Part shown: piece after piece, positions 14,235 to 21,246 of the stretch | Layout of the letters: every line of letters begins with the position of its first letter | How positions within the stretch are numbered: position 1 is the stretch's first letter | From: JBEKIK01 sp050013075 | GTDB taxonomy: Bacteria; Planctomycetota; Planctomycetia; Pirellulales; Thermoguttaceae | Assembly (NCBI GenBank): GCA_050013075.1 | Contig: JBEKFZ010000069.1 | Coordinates: 1 to 22,367 of the forward strand | DNA length: 22,367 nt | Direction of reading: 5' to 3' | Notes under the pieces: generated by a model | Database searches by the model: none | What the model was told of the DNA's origin: nothing | What the model saw: only the letters and a program-made list of their open reading frames with translations | Position numbers and translations under genes: made by a program

Positions 14235-14300
14235 CCAGCCGGGCTCATCCGATGAAGTTAAGTCTCCGCTTGCTTCAAGGGTGAGCCCGCTGGCTTTTTT
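14235..14300 (+). terminator. Terminator of the amt-glnK operon
   Basis: The left arm CCAGCCGGGCTCA (14235-14247) and right arm TGAGCCCGCTGG (14282-14293) pair with one bulged C. The 34-nt top contains a second small stem (TGAAG/CTTCA). The right arm is followed by CTTTTTT. It is therefore a branched intrinsic terminator. Confidence 0.8.
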
Positions 14301-14357
14301 AAACCCTCTGCCAACAAACCACTTGCGGTCACGCATTGCGCAAACAAAGATGTCAAC

Positions 14358-14373
14358 AAACCGCTTGCGGTTT
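14358..14373. repeat. AAACCGC-TT-GCGGTTT palindrome, second copy
   Basis: Identical in stem and loop to 1262-1277, again preceded by GTCAA-like sequence and followed by TCGCRATG. A decayed copy (AAACCACTTGCGGT) lies 40 bp upstream. Both copies are followed by AAAAA and TTCCCGGCC, so the shared unit is longer than the palindrome. Confidence 0.6.
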
Positions 14374-14629
14374 CGCGATGTGCCGAAAAAAAGCCTTTCC
14401 CGGCCTAATGGGTGGTATGCCCCCGAAAAACCATGCCTAGAGTGCATAATTTATCGGTGATTATGGGCCATCGGGAAAACCCGGCTTCTCATGCTTTTGC
14501 AAGCCGATGCAATGTGGTGAATTGACCCTATTGTTTATGCCGGCTAAATTACGTTAATGACGTCTGTGTATAACGATTTGCCGGAAGGTGCTTGAATTGA
14601 CGTTTTTTGGCCTTGCCGCAACCAAGTCC
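14374..14629. other. Intergenic stretch upstream of the GNAT gene
   Basis: No gene is supported here apart from possible upstream starts of the acetyltransferase (GTG at 14588, TTG at 14597). It should contain the promoter of the GNAT gene; no clear -35/-10 pair or operator was found. Confidence 0.4.
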
Positions 14630-15193
14630 ATGGATCTGAACTATTACAAGCGCTATCGGATGGAAATCGACCTGTTCGATCGCGATTTGAACTGCCGTCC
14701 GTTACCCCAGGGGTATCATGTATTGCCTTGGGACGATTCGCTTCTGGAAGCCTTTGCCTTGGCCAAATATAACAGTTTTCGCGGCGAAATCGATGCTAAT
14801 GTTTTTCCCTGCCTGGGAGATCTAAACGGTTGCCGGCGCTTGATGTCCGATATTGTTCACAAGCCCGGTTTTTTAGCCCAGGCCGCCTGGCTGGCGATTT
14901 ATTCGCCCGATGGTTGTTCCAAGCCGGAATACTGCGGCACCATTCAAGGCATTCGCGATAAAACGGGCTTGGGCGCGGTTCAAAATCTGGGCGTTACGCC
15001 CGAGCACCGCGATCTGGGGCTTGGCACTTGCCTGCTATTTCACAGCCTGGACGGATTTCGACGTTCGGCAGTTCGCCGCGTTTTCCTGGAAGTGACCGCC
15101 CAAAACACTGGAGCCATCCGCCTATACCACCGCTCAGGCTTCATTACCACCAAAACGGTTTACAAGGCCGCCGAGCCGGCTTATTCCACATAG
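14630..15193 (+). CDS. GNAT-family N-acetyltransferase
   Basis: About 187 residues from the ATG at 14630. The segment MDLNYYKRYRMEIDL followed by FRGEIDANVFPCLGDLNGCRRLM is one I recognise from a conserved planctomycete group of acetyltransferases. The acetyl-CoA-binding core is NLGVTPEHRDLGLGTCLLFHSL (the R/Q-x-x-G-x-G/A region is slightly changed: RDLGLG), and the end is FLEVTAQNTGAIRLYHRSGF. The substrate is unknown. A start at TTG 14597 has a better SD (GGAAGG, 8 nt) and would add 11 residues; the choice is uncertain. It precedes the cNMP-binding gene by about 40 bp and may share a transcript with it. Confidence 0.88.
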   Translation: MDLNYYKRYRMEIDLFDRDLNCRPLPQGYHVLPWDDSLLEAFALAKYNSFRGEIDANVFPCLGDLNGCRRLMSDIVHKPGFLAQAAWLAIYSPDGCSKPEYCGTIQGIRDKTGLGAVQNLGVTPEHRDLGLGTCLLFHSLDGFRRSAVRRVFLEVTAQNTGAIRLYHRSGFITTKTVYKAAEPAYST

Positions 15194-15232
15194 GTTATTG
15201 ATAATTCAACTTCCTTCAGGGAGAAAATGTTT

Positions 15233-15676
15233 ATGATTTCCTCAGAACTTTTACGACGCTATACTTATTTTGCCGGCATCAGCGAGGAAGGCCTTAAACA
15301 AATCGCCATGATTGCCGAGGAAAAGGCGATACCCGCCAACACCAGGATTTTCAACGAGGGCGATCCGGCCAGCCACATGTTGATTATCGTCAGAGGCGAG
15401 GTCAACATTCAATTTATGCTGGGCAACGGCGAACTACGCGTGGTCGATACGATGATCGAAGGCGACCTGTTGGGCTGGTCGGCCTTGATCGAACCGTACA
15501 AGATGACCGCCAATGGCACTACCGCCAAAAACACCGATCTAATTCGGATCGATGCCATTAAACTGCGCCAATTATGCGAAAAAGACTCGTCGCTGGGCTA
15601 TCGCCTGATCACGCAAATTGCCAAACTCCTTGCCCACCGCCTGGAAGGCGCCCGCGTGCAGTTGGCCGTGGTATAA
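15233..15676 (+). CDS. Single-domain cyclic-nucleotide-binding protein
   Basis: 147 residues from the ATG at 15233, which lies 9 nt after GGGAG (15219-15223); the ATG at 15227 would be only 3 nt away. The protein is one cNMP-binding beta barrel of the Crp/Fnr type: FAGISEEGLKQIAMIAEEKAIPANTRIF, NEGDPASHMLIIVRGEVNIQF, and EGDLLGWSALIEPYKMTANGTTAK as the phosphate-binding cassette region. The C-terminal helix (LITQIAKLLAHRLEG) is present but there is no helix-turn-helix, so it cannot be a classical transcription factor by itself. It ends 7 nt before hypA, suggesting cotranscription. Such proteins also occur beside group 3 [NiFe]-hydrogenase genes, so a link to hydrogenase is plausible but inferred. 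The nucleotide it binds, if any, is unknown. Confidence 0.9.
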   Translation: MISSELLRRYTYFAGISEEGLKQIAMIAEEKAIPANTRIFNEGDPASHMLIIVRGEVNIQFMLGNGELRVVDTMIEGDLLGWSALIEPYKMTANGTTAKNTDLIRIDAIKLRQLCEKDSSLGYRLITQIAKLLAHRLEGARVQLAVV

Positions 15677-15683
15677 TAAAATA

Positions 15684-16055
15684 ATGCACGAACTATCCAT
15701 CGTTGACGCACTGATCGAGCAAGTCGGGCGCGAGGTCCATCGAGCGGGCCATACCGGGAAAGTCCGCGGTATTGAACTGAGCATCGGACGGCTCTCGGGA
15801 GTCAACTGCGATTCGCTCCACTTCGCTTTCGAGCTGCTTGCGCCCGGCACGCTGGTCGAAGGAGCGGAAATCGTAATTCACCAGGTCAAAGCCGCCTGCC
15901 GCTGCCATGCCTGTAACGCCCGGGTCGAAATCGACGATCTGGTCTTCCACTGTCCCAAATGCGCCGGCGATGACATCATCATCGAAGGCGGACGCGATCT
16001 TATATTGCAAAACATCGAAGTAGATGATGCGGAGAGAGTGGAGAGTGGAGAGTGA
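15684..16055 (+). CDS. hypA: Hydrogenase nickel insertion protein HypA
   Basis: 123 residues. The N-terminal MHELSIVDAL carries His2, the nickel ligand, and the zinc site has two CxxC pairs at C74/C77 (CHAC) and C90/C93 (CPKC). HypA carries nickel to the large subunit of [NiFe]-hydrogenase with HypB. The start ATG follows the cNMP gene by 7 nt and has no clear SD, so translational coupling is likely. The last residues (ERVESGE) are encoded by the AG-rich repeat GAGAGAGTGGAGAGTGGAG, which runs through the stop codon, so the natural C-terminus has been replaced or extended by repeat DNA. Confidence 0.96.
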   Translation: MHELSIVDALIEQVGREVHRAGHTGKVRGIELSIGRLSGVNCDSLHFAFELLAPGTLVEGAEIVIHQVKAACRCHACNARVEIDDLVFHCPKCAGDDIIIEGGRDLILQNIEVDDAERVESGE

Positions 16056-16064
16056 AAAGTGGGG
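16031..16064. repeat. GGAGAGTGGAGAGTG-type repeat over the end of hypA
   Basis: Seven-base words (GGAGAGT) in quasi-tandem, continuing as GAAAAGTGGGGAG. It contains the hypA stop codon. The related copy at 18521-18552, in the opposite orientation, has the words CACTGTCCACCCTCCACTGC. Confidence 0.6.
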
Positions 16065-16070
16065 AGTTTC

Positions 16071-16136
16071 GTAGGGTGCGTGAAACGCACCAAAAATAAT
16101 CCATAATGTATTCCCGGTGCTTTCCATGCACCCTAC
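16071..16136. repeat. REP pair (BIME) with GTAG/CTAC ends between hypA and hypB
   Basis: The left unit is GTAG + GGTGCGT-GAA-ACGCACC (16071-16091). The right unit, inverted, is GGTGC...GCACC + CTAC (16116-16136). GTAG at the foot of a hairpin is the hallmark of REP elements mobilised by RAYT (Y1-type) transposases. It ends 5 nt before the hypB start codon and leaves no SD for hypB. Confidence 0.75.
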
Positions 16137-16141
16137 TAACC

Positions 16142-16792
16142 ATGAAAATCCTTGCCGCGAAAAAAATTCTGAAGGTCAACGACCAACTCGCCGCGGATAA
16201 TCGGGCGAAACTGGACGCCGCCGGCGTGTTCGGCGTCAACGTGGTGGGCTCGCCGGGCTCGGGCAAAACCACGCTCTTGGAGGCCCTGTTCGCCGAACTC
16301 CACGCAGGCCTTAAGCCGGCCGTGATCGAAGGCGACATCGCCGGTTTGATCGACGCCCAGCGCATCGAGGCCCTCGGCGTGCCCGTGGTGCAAATCAACA
16401 CCGAAGGGGCATGCCATCTCGACGCCGCCATGGTCGCCTCGGCCATGGGCGAACTCGATCTGTCGGCCGTCGACGTGCTCTTCATCGAAAACGTGGGCAA
16501 CCTGGTGTGCACCGCCGGTTTCGACCTGGGCGAACGCCTGCGGATCGTTGTCTTAAGCACCCCCGAAGGCGACGACAAGGCCGTGAAATATCCGGCGATT
16601 TTTCAAGGCTCCCACGCACTGTTCATCACCAAGACCGATTTGACGCCGCATCTGAACTTCAACGCCCAGCGAATCACCGCCGACATGAAATGCCTGGCCC
16701 CTAATGCGCCGGTGTTCCAAGTCTCCGCACTGAAAGGCCAAGGTATTCCAGAGGCCGCAAAATGGCTAGCGGAAAAGGTTGGTGGTAGGTAG
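16142..16792 (+). CDS. hypB: Hydrogenase maturation GTPase HypB
   Basis: 216 residues from the ATG at 16142. GTP-binding motifs: P-loop GSPGSGKTTL at about 36-45, GDIAG, ENVGNLVCTAGFDLGE and the specificity motif TKTDL. The metal site C91-H92 is in NTEGACHLDA; in many HypB proteins a Gly precedes (NTGxxCHLDA), so Glu is a small change. It lacks the N-terminal CxxCGC nickel motif and any His-rich stretch. HypB hydrolyses GTP to drive nickel transfer with HypA. The start is 86 nt after hypA, a gap filled by the REP pair, and no SD is evident, so its translation signal may have been disturbed. Confidence 0.96.
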   Translation: MKILAAKKILKVNDQLAADNRAKLDAAGVFGVNVVGSPGSGKTTLLEALFAELHAGLKPAVIEGDIAGLIDAQRIEALGVPVVQINTEGACHLDAAMVASAMGELDLSAVDVLFIENVGNLVCTAGFDLGERLRIVVLSTPEGDDKAVKYPAIFQGSHALFITKTDLTPHLNFNAQRITADMKCLAPNAPVFQVSALKGQGIPEAAKWLAEKVGGR

Positions 16793-16848
16793 CCATGGAT
16801 AATTGAACAATTCGTTCCGGCTTGAGAATATCAGTGGATAAAGATATT

Positions 16849-17619
16849 ATGACCGATGATGAATTACTGGCATTACAGGCAAGCGAATACGATGCTTTAG
16901 CCAATAAGTTATATGATGTTTTAGCCAAGAAGTTATATGATGCTCGCAGGGAGAGTTCAGTCACAAGGGCAATAGAATTATTGCTAGGCCGCCTCGTTTG
17001 CGCAGGCAAGTCGCTTAGGGTGCTTCGTAAACATTTGCCCCACGACTTTTTTTTCGACGGAGCCATGATTCTTAGGGGTATGTATGACACAATGCTTCAA
17101 GCGCTTTATATCATGTCAGATCCAGCACAACAAGAATCGCGCGCAACGCAATATCTTGACTATTATTGGATTGAAAAGCATAAAATGATTGCTGTCATTG
17201 ACAGCAGTACGACTAATGTGGGGCAACGTCTTTCGCGGAGTACAAAAAGAGCCAGCGCTGAGCCAGCCATTGATAAAGAGTTCCAACGTGTACGTTCAAC
17301 CTTTGAAAATGAAAAGGGGAAGCTCCGAAATCAATGGTACGAAGGCAGGCTTAATGATCTTGCTGAAACCGTAGGATTTTTGTCGGAATATAATATTCTG
17401 CAAAAACAGCTTTCTGGCGCTGTGCATTCATCTCCTTACGCTCTGCAAGCACCATTACTCTATAAGGGATTTCCCCTGATGATGTTCGCCTGGAAATTCA
17501 TTTTCAGAGTATTGGGAAAATTTGCAGTTTACAAAGGGATCACGCTTGAAAAACATGAAAGTGATCTGATAGCGTTATCGGCAAAGAACATTTTTGATGA
17601 TTATAGCAAGCAATTGTAG
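16849..17619 (+). CDS. DUF5677-like protein of unknown function
   Basis: About 256 residues from ATG 16849 (TTG 16822 and GTG 16834 are alternatives; none has a strong SD). It is mainly helical: an N-terminal repeat-like segment (ANKLYDVLAKKLYDARRES), then AGKSLRVLRKHLP, ILRGMYDTMLQALYIM, RATQYLDYYWIEKHKM, a charged middle, then GFLSEYNILQKQLSGAVHSSPYAL and a hydrophobic helix. The RxxxE/D helix followed by Y..Y and a late S..VHSS motif resembles the DUF5677 family; I assign it by pattern only. It is clearly more A+T rich than hypB and hypF, ends 19 nt before dinD, and together with it interrupts the hyp operon. A role in stress or phage defence is conceivable, not shown. Confidence 0.6.
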   Translation: MTDDELLALQASEYDALANKLYDVLAKKLYDARRESSVTRAIELLLGRLVCAGKSLRVLRKHLPHDFFFDGAMILRGMYDTMLQALYIMSDPAQQESRATQYLDYYWIEKHKMIAVIDSSTTNVGQRLSRSTKRASAEPAIDKEFQRVRSTFENEKGKLRNQWYEGRLNDLAETVGFLSEYNILQKQLSGAVHSSPYALQAPLLYKGFPLMMFAWKFIFRVLGKFAVYKGITLEKHESDLIALSAKNIFDDYSKQL

Positions 17620-17638
17620 ATGCGAAAGGAAGGCTCAC

Positions 17639-18484
17639 ATGAGCGATATTCTTCAACCGAGACCGCCGGAAGGGCGGCAGTCGCCTTTCGAGCTTATCCG
17701 CCGCACGAACACGGCGGGTGTGGAATTCTGGTCAAGTCGAGACTTCGCTCATGTTCTTGACTATGCTGATTATCGCAATTTTGAACAGGTCATTCAAAAG
17801 GCAAGAATGGCTTGTTTTAACAGCGGCCAGAGAATAGAGGATCATTTCGTTGATATCACCGAAATGATCGAAATCGGTAAAGGAGGTAAACGACCAATAA
17901 CATCAACCCTTCTGTCGAGGTATGCTTGTTACCTAGTGGTTCAAAACGCCGATCCCACGAAGGAAATAGTTGCACTCGGCCAGACATATTTTGCAGTCCA
18001 GACACGTCGCCAAGAACTGACCGATCAAGGTTCTGAAGAGGACCGCCGCCTGCTGTTACGCGAAGAGATGAAACTTCACAACGTCAAATTAGCCGGCGCC
18101 GCTAAAAATGCGGGCGTCATCGAACCCGTGGATTATGCCATTTTTCAAAACCACGGCTATATAGGGCTTTATGGAGGCCTTGATATGCGTGATATTCATC
18201 ACCGCAAAGGCCTTAAAAAGAGTCAACATATCCTCGATCACATGGGTAGCACTGAATTAGCGGCCAACCTATTTCGGGCTACGCAGACAGAGGGAAAAAT
18301 TCGTCGCGAAAATATACAAGGCAAAGCTCGTGCCAATCAGGCACATCACGAAGTGGGCGCAAAAGTGCGACAAACCATCCGGGAGCTTGGTGGCACGATG
18401 CCCGAAGACTTGCCAGTTGCCGATAGTATTAAGAAGTTGGAGACAAAAAAACGGAATAAGATTAAAAAAGAAGACATAATATAG
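17639..18484 (+). CDS. dinD: DNA-damage-inducible protein D (DinD)
   Basis: 281 residues, SD GGAAGG 7 nt before the ATG. It aligns by eye along its whole length with E. coli DinD: FELIRRTNTAGVEFWSSRDF, LLSRYACYLVVQNADPTKEI, GQTYFAVQTRRQEL, AIFQNHGYIGLYGGLD, HHRKGLKKSQHILDHMGSTE, AANLFRATQTE and VRQTIRELGGTMPEDLP. The N-terminal part is a BRO-like domain. E. coli DinD is SOS-induced and disassembles RecA filaments; the same role is inferred here. No E. coli-type LexA box was seen upstream, but planctomycete SOS boxes differ. Its location between hypB and hypF and its pairing with the DUF5677-like gene point to horizontal acquisition. Confidence 0.93.
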   Translation: MSDILQPRPPEGRQSPFELIRRTNTAGVEFWSSRDFAHVLDYADYRNFEQVIQKARMACFNSGQRIEDHFVDITEMIEIGKGGKRPITSTLLSRYACYLVVQNADPTKEIVALGQTYFAVQTRRQELTDQGSEEDRRLLLREEMKLHNVKLAGAAKNAGVIEPVDYAIFQNHGYIGLYGGLDMRDIHHRKGLKKSQHILDHMGSTELAANLFRATQTEGKIRRENIQGKARANQAHHEVGAKVRQTIRELGGTMPEDLPVADSIKKLETKKRNKIKKEDII

Positions 18485-18520
18485 GATTTTGTCGTAAAAC
18501 ATAACTTACATTCTTTCCCG

Positions 18521-18552
18521 CTTTTCACTGTCCACCCTCCACTGCCCACTGA
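18521..18552. repeat. CACTGTCCACCCTCCACTGC-type repeat upstream of hypF
   Basis: Quasi-tandem CACTG/CCACC words of the same kind as the repeat ending hypA, in opposite orientation. It occupies the place where the hypF SD would be; none is visible before the ATG at 18563. Confidence 0.5.
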
Positions 18553-18562
18553 TTCCTTCGCT

Positions 18563-21082
18563 ATGACGCATCCAATACCGAATACACCGACCGGCCGTAT
18601 TGAGATTATTGTTCGCGGGGTGGTGCAAGGAGTTGGATTTCGACCGTTTGTGTATAATTCCGCCCGGGCAAAAGGGCTTAGCGGCTGGGTGCTCAATGAG
18701 GCCGACGCGGTATATATAGAAGTGCAGGGCGAACAAGCCGCTTTGGACGAGTTCGTGGAATCGTTGCACAATGCATACCCGGCCCAAGCGCGAATCGACG
18801 AGATTGCGATCCGCGAAGTGCCTTGCGAAAAAGATCGTACGGCGGCATTTGAAATCCGCATGAGCGTCGGTAACGCGGCGCCGGGACCGACCATTCCGGC
18901 CGACCTGGCCACGTGCGAACAATGTCTGGCCGAAATCCGCGATCCGGCCGAGCGCCGCTATCGTTATCCGTTTACAAATTGCACCAACTGCGGCCCGAGG
19001 TGGTCGATCATCGAGCAATTACCGTACGATCGGGCGCGGACGTCGATGGCCGGCTTTACCATGTGCCCGCAATGCTGCTTGGAGTACGAAAATCCCGCCG
19101 ACCGGCGTTTTCACGCCCAGCCCATCGCCTGCCCAAAGTGCGGACCACGCATGGAATTGCTCCTTTGTACGGGCAATTACATTACCCGGGGTGAAGAAGC
19201 GATTACGCTTGCGGCGGCAATGGTTTTGGAAAATTGCGTGCTGGCCGTAAAAGGGCTGGGCGGATTCCAATTGGTCATCGATGCCACAAGCGCCGAAGCA
19301 GTTGCCCGGCTCAGAGAGCGAAAACATCGGCCCGACCGCCCCTTTGCCGTGATGATTGCATCGTTGGATGAAGCGCGGCGACATTGTAAAGTATCCGAGG
19401 AAGAAGCAGGGATGCTTTCCTCGCATCGAGCGCCGATTGTTTTGCTGAAAAAAAAGGATAACGGCCCTCAGCCTAACCCTCACCCTAGCCCTCTCCGGGC
19501 ACCGACCGAAGGTTGGTCGGGAGAGGGGATTTATGATATAGTCGAAGGCGTTTCCCCGGCCAATCCGTACTTGGGCGTAATGCTGCCCTACACGCCGCTG
19601 CACTATTTGCTGATGGAGGCGGTCGGCCGGCCGATCGTCTGTACCAGCGGCAATATTTCCGAAGACCCGATGGCCGTTTCTACCGAGGATGCAATCGTCC
19701 GATTGGGTTCGATCGCCGACGCGATTTTGACCCACGATCGGCCCATTGTCCGGCCGGTCGACGATTCGATCGTCCGCCTTGGCCCTTGTGGATTCCAGGT
19801 GCTGCGCCGCGCCCGCGGATTCGCCCCTTTGCCAATCCGCCTGAAAATCGCCGCTCCGACAATTCTTGCAGTGGGCGGACACTTGAAAAACACCGTGGCA
19901 TTATGTCTGGGAACAGGTAGGGTGCATGAAACCGGTAGGGTGCATGAAATGCACCAAGAAAATCCTCCGGTGCGTTGCACGCACCCTACGGATGATATGG
20001 TGCGTTTCACGCACCCTACGGCCCAGGTGGTGATGAGCCCGCATATCGGCGATCTTGATACTATTTTGAGCCAACAGGTTTTTCAGCGGGCGATCGAGGA
20101 CCTGGTGAATTTTTTCGCGGTCAAACCCCAAGCCGTGGCCTGCGATTTGCATCCTGATTACGCCTCCACGCGCGAGGCGGAATCGCTGGCCGCCAGGTGG
20201 GGCGTGCCGCTTGTGCGAGTGCAACACCATCACGCCCATACCGCCTCAGCCATGGCCGAACACGATCTTGAAGGCCCGGTGCTCGCCCTGGCGTGGGACG
20301 GCACGGGCTACGGCGGCGATGGAACCGTCTGGGGCGGTGAAGCCCTGCACTGCGAAGGGGCGGAATTCTCGCGTGCCGCGCATCTGCGCGCCTTTTCCCT
20401 GCCCGGCGGAGATAAAGCCATGCACGAACCCCGCCGTTCGGCCGTGGGACTGCTGCACGAAATTCTCGGCCAAGAGGCCGGGCGATTTGCCGCCATCTGG
20501 TTCAAACCCGGCGAATCGGCCGCATTAATGCAAATGTTGGCTAAAGGAATAAACTCTCCGCGCACCAGCAGCATGGGCCGGCTTTTCGATGCACTTGCCG
20601 CACTGTGCGGACTGCCGACTGTTGCAAGTTTTGAAGGTCAAGCGGCCATGGCCCTGGAATTCGCCGCCGATAAGAGCGAACCGTCGGCATACCCGATCCC
20701 TTTGCACTGTGATGAAAATCAGGTCCTAATCGCCGATTGGGAACCGATGCTGCGCGTGATACTCGCCGATCTGGCAAGAAAACTGCCCATTGGCATAATA
20801 AGCGCCCGATTCCATAATGCCTTGGCCGAAATGGCTTTAGACATTGCACAGCGGGTAAATTTAAATAAAGTCGTACTCACCGGCGGGTGTTTCCAAAACG
20901 CCTTGCTGAGCGAACGAGTATTCGATCGGTTGCACACGGCAGGCTTCTCGGTGTATCTTCATAAAGAGGTCCCCCCAGGCGACGGCGGCATCGCCCTGGG
21001 ACAAATTTACGTGGCCGCACAAAAAGTGAGCAGGGTTCAGGGTTCAGTATCATTTAATAATAATAAACGGCCGCTAACCTGA
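18563..21082 (+). CDS. hypF: Carbamoyltransferase HypF with two in-frame repeat insertions
   Basis: 839 residues. Domains in order: acylphosphatase (11-100; RGVVQGVGFRPFVY, with Asn45), two zinc fingers (C118/C121 with C140/C143, C168/C171 with C190/C193), YrdC-like domain (about 204-425), and Kae1-like carbamoyltransferase domain (about 432-825; VQHHHAHTASAMAEH and WDGTGYGGDGTVWGGE). HypF turns carbamoyl phosphate and ATP into the carbamoyl group placed on HypE, the source of cyanide ligands. Two segments are foreign to the family: about 301-322 (PQPNPHPSPLRAPTEGWSG) and about 451-487 (GRVHETGRVHEMHQ onward), both coded by dispersed repeats. All key motifs on either side are intact and in frame. 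The last ~15 residues (VQGSVSFNNNKRPLT) are also repeat-derived. No SD is visible. Confidence 0.95.
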   Translation: MTHPIPNTPTGRIEIIVRGVVQGVGFRPFVYNSARAKGLSGWVLNEADAVYIEVQGEQAALDEFVESLHNAYPAQARIDEIAIREVPCEKDRTAAFEIRMSVGNAAPGPTIPADLATCEQCLAEIRDPAERRYRYPFTNCTNCGPRWSIIEQLPYDRARTSMAGFTMCPQCCLEYENPADRRFHAQPIACPKCGPRMELLLCTGNYITRGEEAITLAAAMVLENCVLAVKGLGGFQLVIDATSAEAVARLRERKHRPDRPFAVMIASLDEARRHCKVSEEEAGMLSSHRAPIVLLKKKDNGPQPNPHPSPLRAPTEGWSGEGIYDIVEGVSPANPYLGVMLPYTPLHYLLMEAVGRPIVCTSGNISEDPMAVSTEDAIVRLGSIADAILTHDRPIVRPVDDSIVRLGPCGFQVLRRARGFAPLPIRLKIAAPTILAVGGHLKNTVALCLGTGRVHETGRVHEMHQENPPVRCTHPTDDMVRFTHPTAQVVMSPHIGDLDTILSQQVFQRAIEDLVNFFAVKPQAVACDLHPDYASTREAESLAARWGVPLVRVQHHHAHTASAMAEHDLEGPVLALAWDGTGYGGDGTVWGGEALHCEGAEFSRAAHLRAFSLPGGDKAMHEPRRSAVGLLHEILGQEAGRFAAIWFKPGESAALMQMLAKGINSPRTSSMGRLFDALAALCGLPTVASFEGQAAMALEFAADKSEPSAYPIPLHCDENQVLIADWEPMLRVILADLARKLPIGIISARFHNALAEMALDIAQRVNLNKVVLTGGCFQNALLSERVFDRLHTAGFSVYLHKEVPPGDGGIALGQIYVAAQKVSRVQGSVSFNNNKRPLT
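19463..19530. repeat. CCCTCACCCTAGCCCTCTCC...GGGAGAGGG repeat inside hypF
   Basis: Same family as 6609-6652 in opposite orientation: CCCTAACCCTCACCCTAGCC, then CTCTCC and GGGAGAG arms around an inner palindrome CCGACC-GAAG-GTTGG-like core. It encodes about 22 residues of hypF in frame, at a loop of the YrdC-like domain before GNPYLGVMLPYTPLH-type sequence. Confidence 0.75.
19917..20019. repeat. Nested REP/BIME insertion inside hypF
   Basis: An inner complete pair (19935-19989) runs GTAG + GGTGCAT-GAA-ATGCACC to GGTGCGT-TGC-ACGCACC + CTAC. It is embedded in an outer pair whose left unit is cut after GTAGGGTGCATGAAACC (19917-19933) and whose right unit GGTGCGT-TTC-ACGCACC + CTAC ends at 20019. 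The stems match the pair at 16071-16136. The whole reads through in frame. Confidence 0.85.
21026..21049. repeat. GCAGGGTTCAGGGTTCAG repeat at the end of hypF
   Basis: A doubled GGGTTCA word preceded by GTGAGCA. It encodes the start of the atypical HypF tail. The GAGCAGGG opening recalls the complement of 562-588. Confidence 0.5.
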
Positions 21083-21106
21083 TACGGAATAAAACCGCAA
21101 CACAAA

Positions 21107-21187
21107 CCCCCGGTGTGTTCACCGGGGGCTAAATGACATGTGTGTTCACCGGGGGCTAAATGACATGTGTGTTCACCGGGGGCTAAA
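21107..21187. repeat. CCCCCGGTG hairpin followed by a 27-bp tandem array
   Basis: CCCCCGGTG-TGTT-CACCGGGGG (21107-21128) is a 9-bp hairpin followed by CTAAATGACAT. The segment GTGTTCACCGGGGGCTAA is then repeated twice more with a period of 27 bp, without the left arm. Each 27-bp period reads ATG-7 codons-TAA (21133-21159 and 21160-21186). It separates hypF from hypC. After it, 21190-21225 is a CTAAAGCCTAAAAACCTACA-type low-complexity repeat. Confidence 0.75.
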
Positions 21188-21246
21188 TACCTAAAGCCTA
21201 AAAACCTACAGCACAAAGCCTACTGTCTATTCGAGGTAGTCATTTT

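Noticed and set aside
18563..21082. Possibility that hypF is a pseudogene because of the insertions
   Set aside because: All catalytic and zinc motifs are intact on both sides of each insert and the frame is continuous, so an expressed protein is more likely; activity remains unproven.
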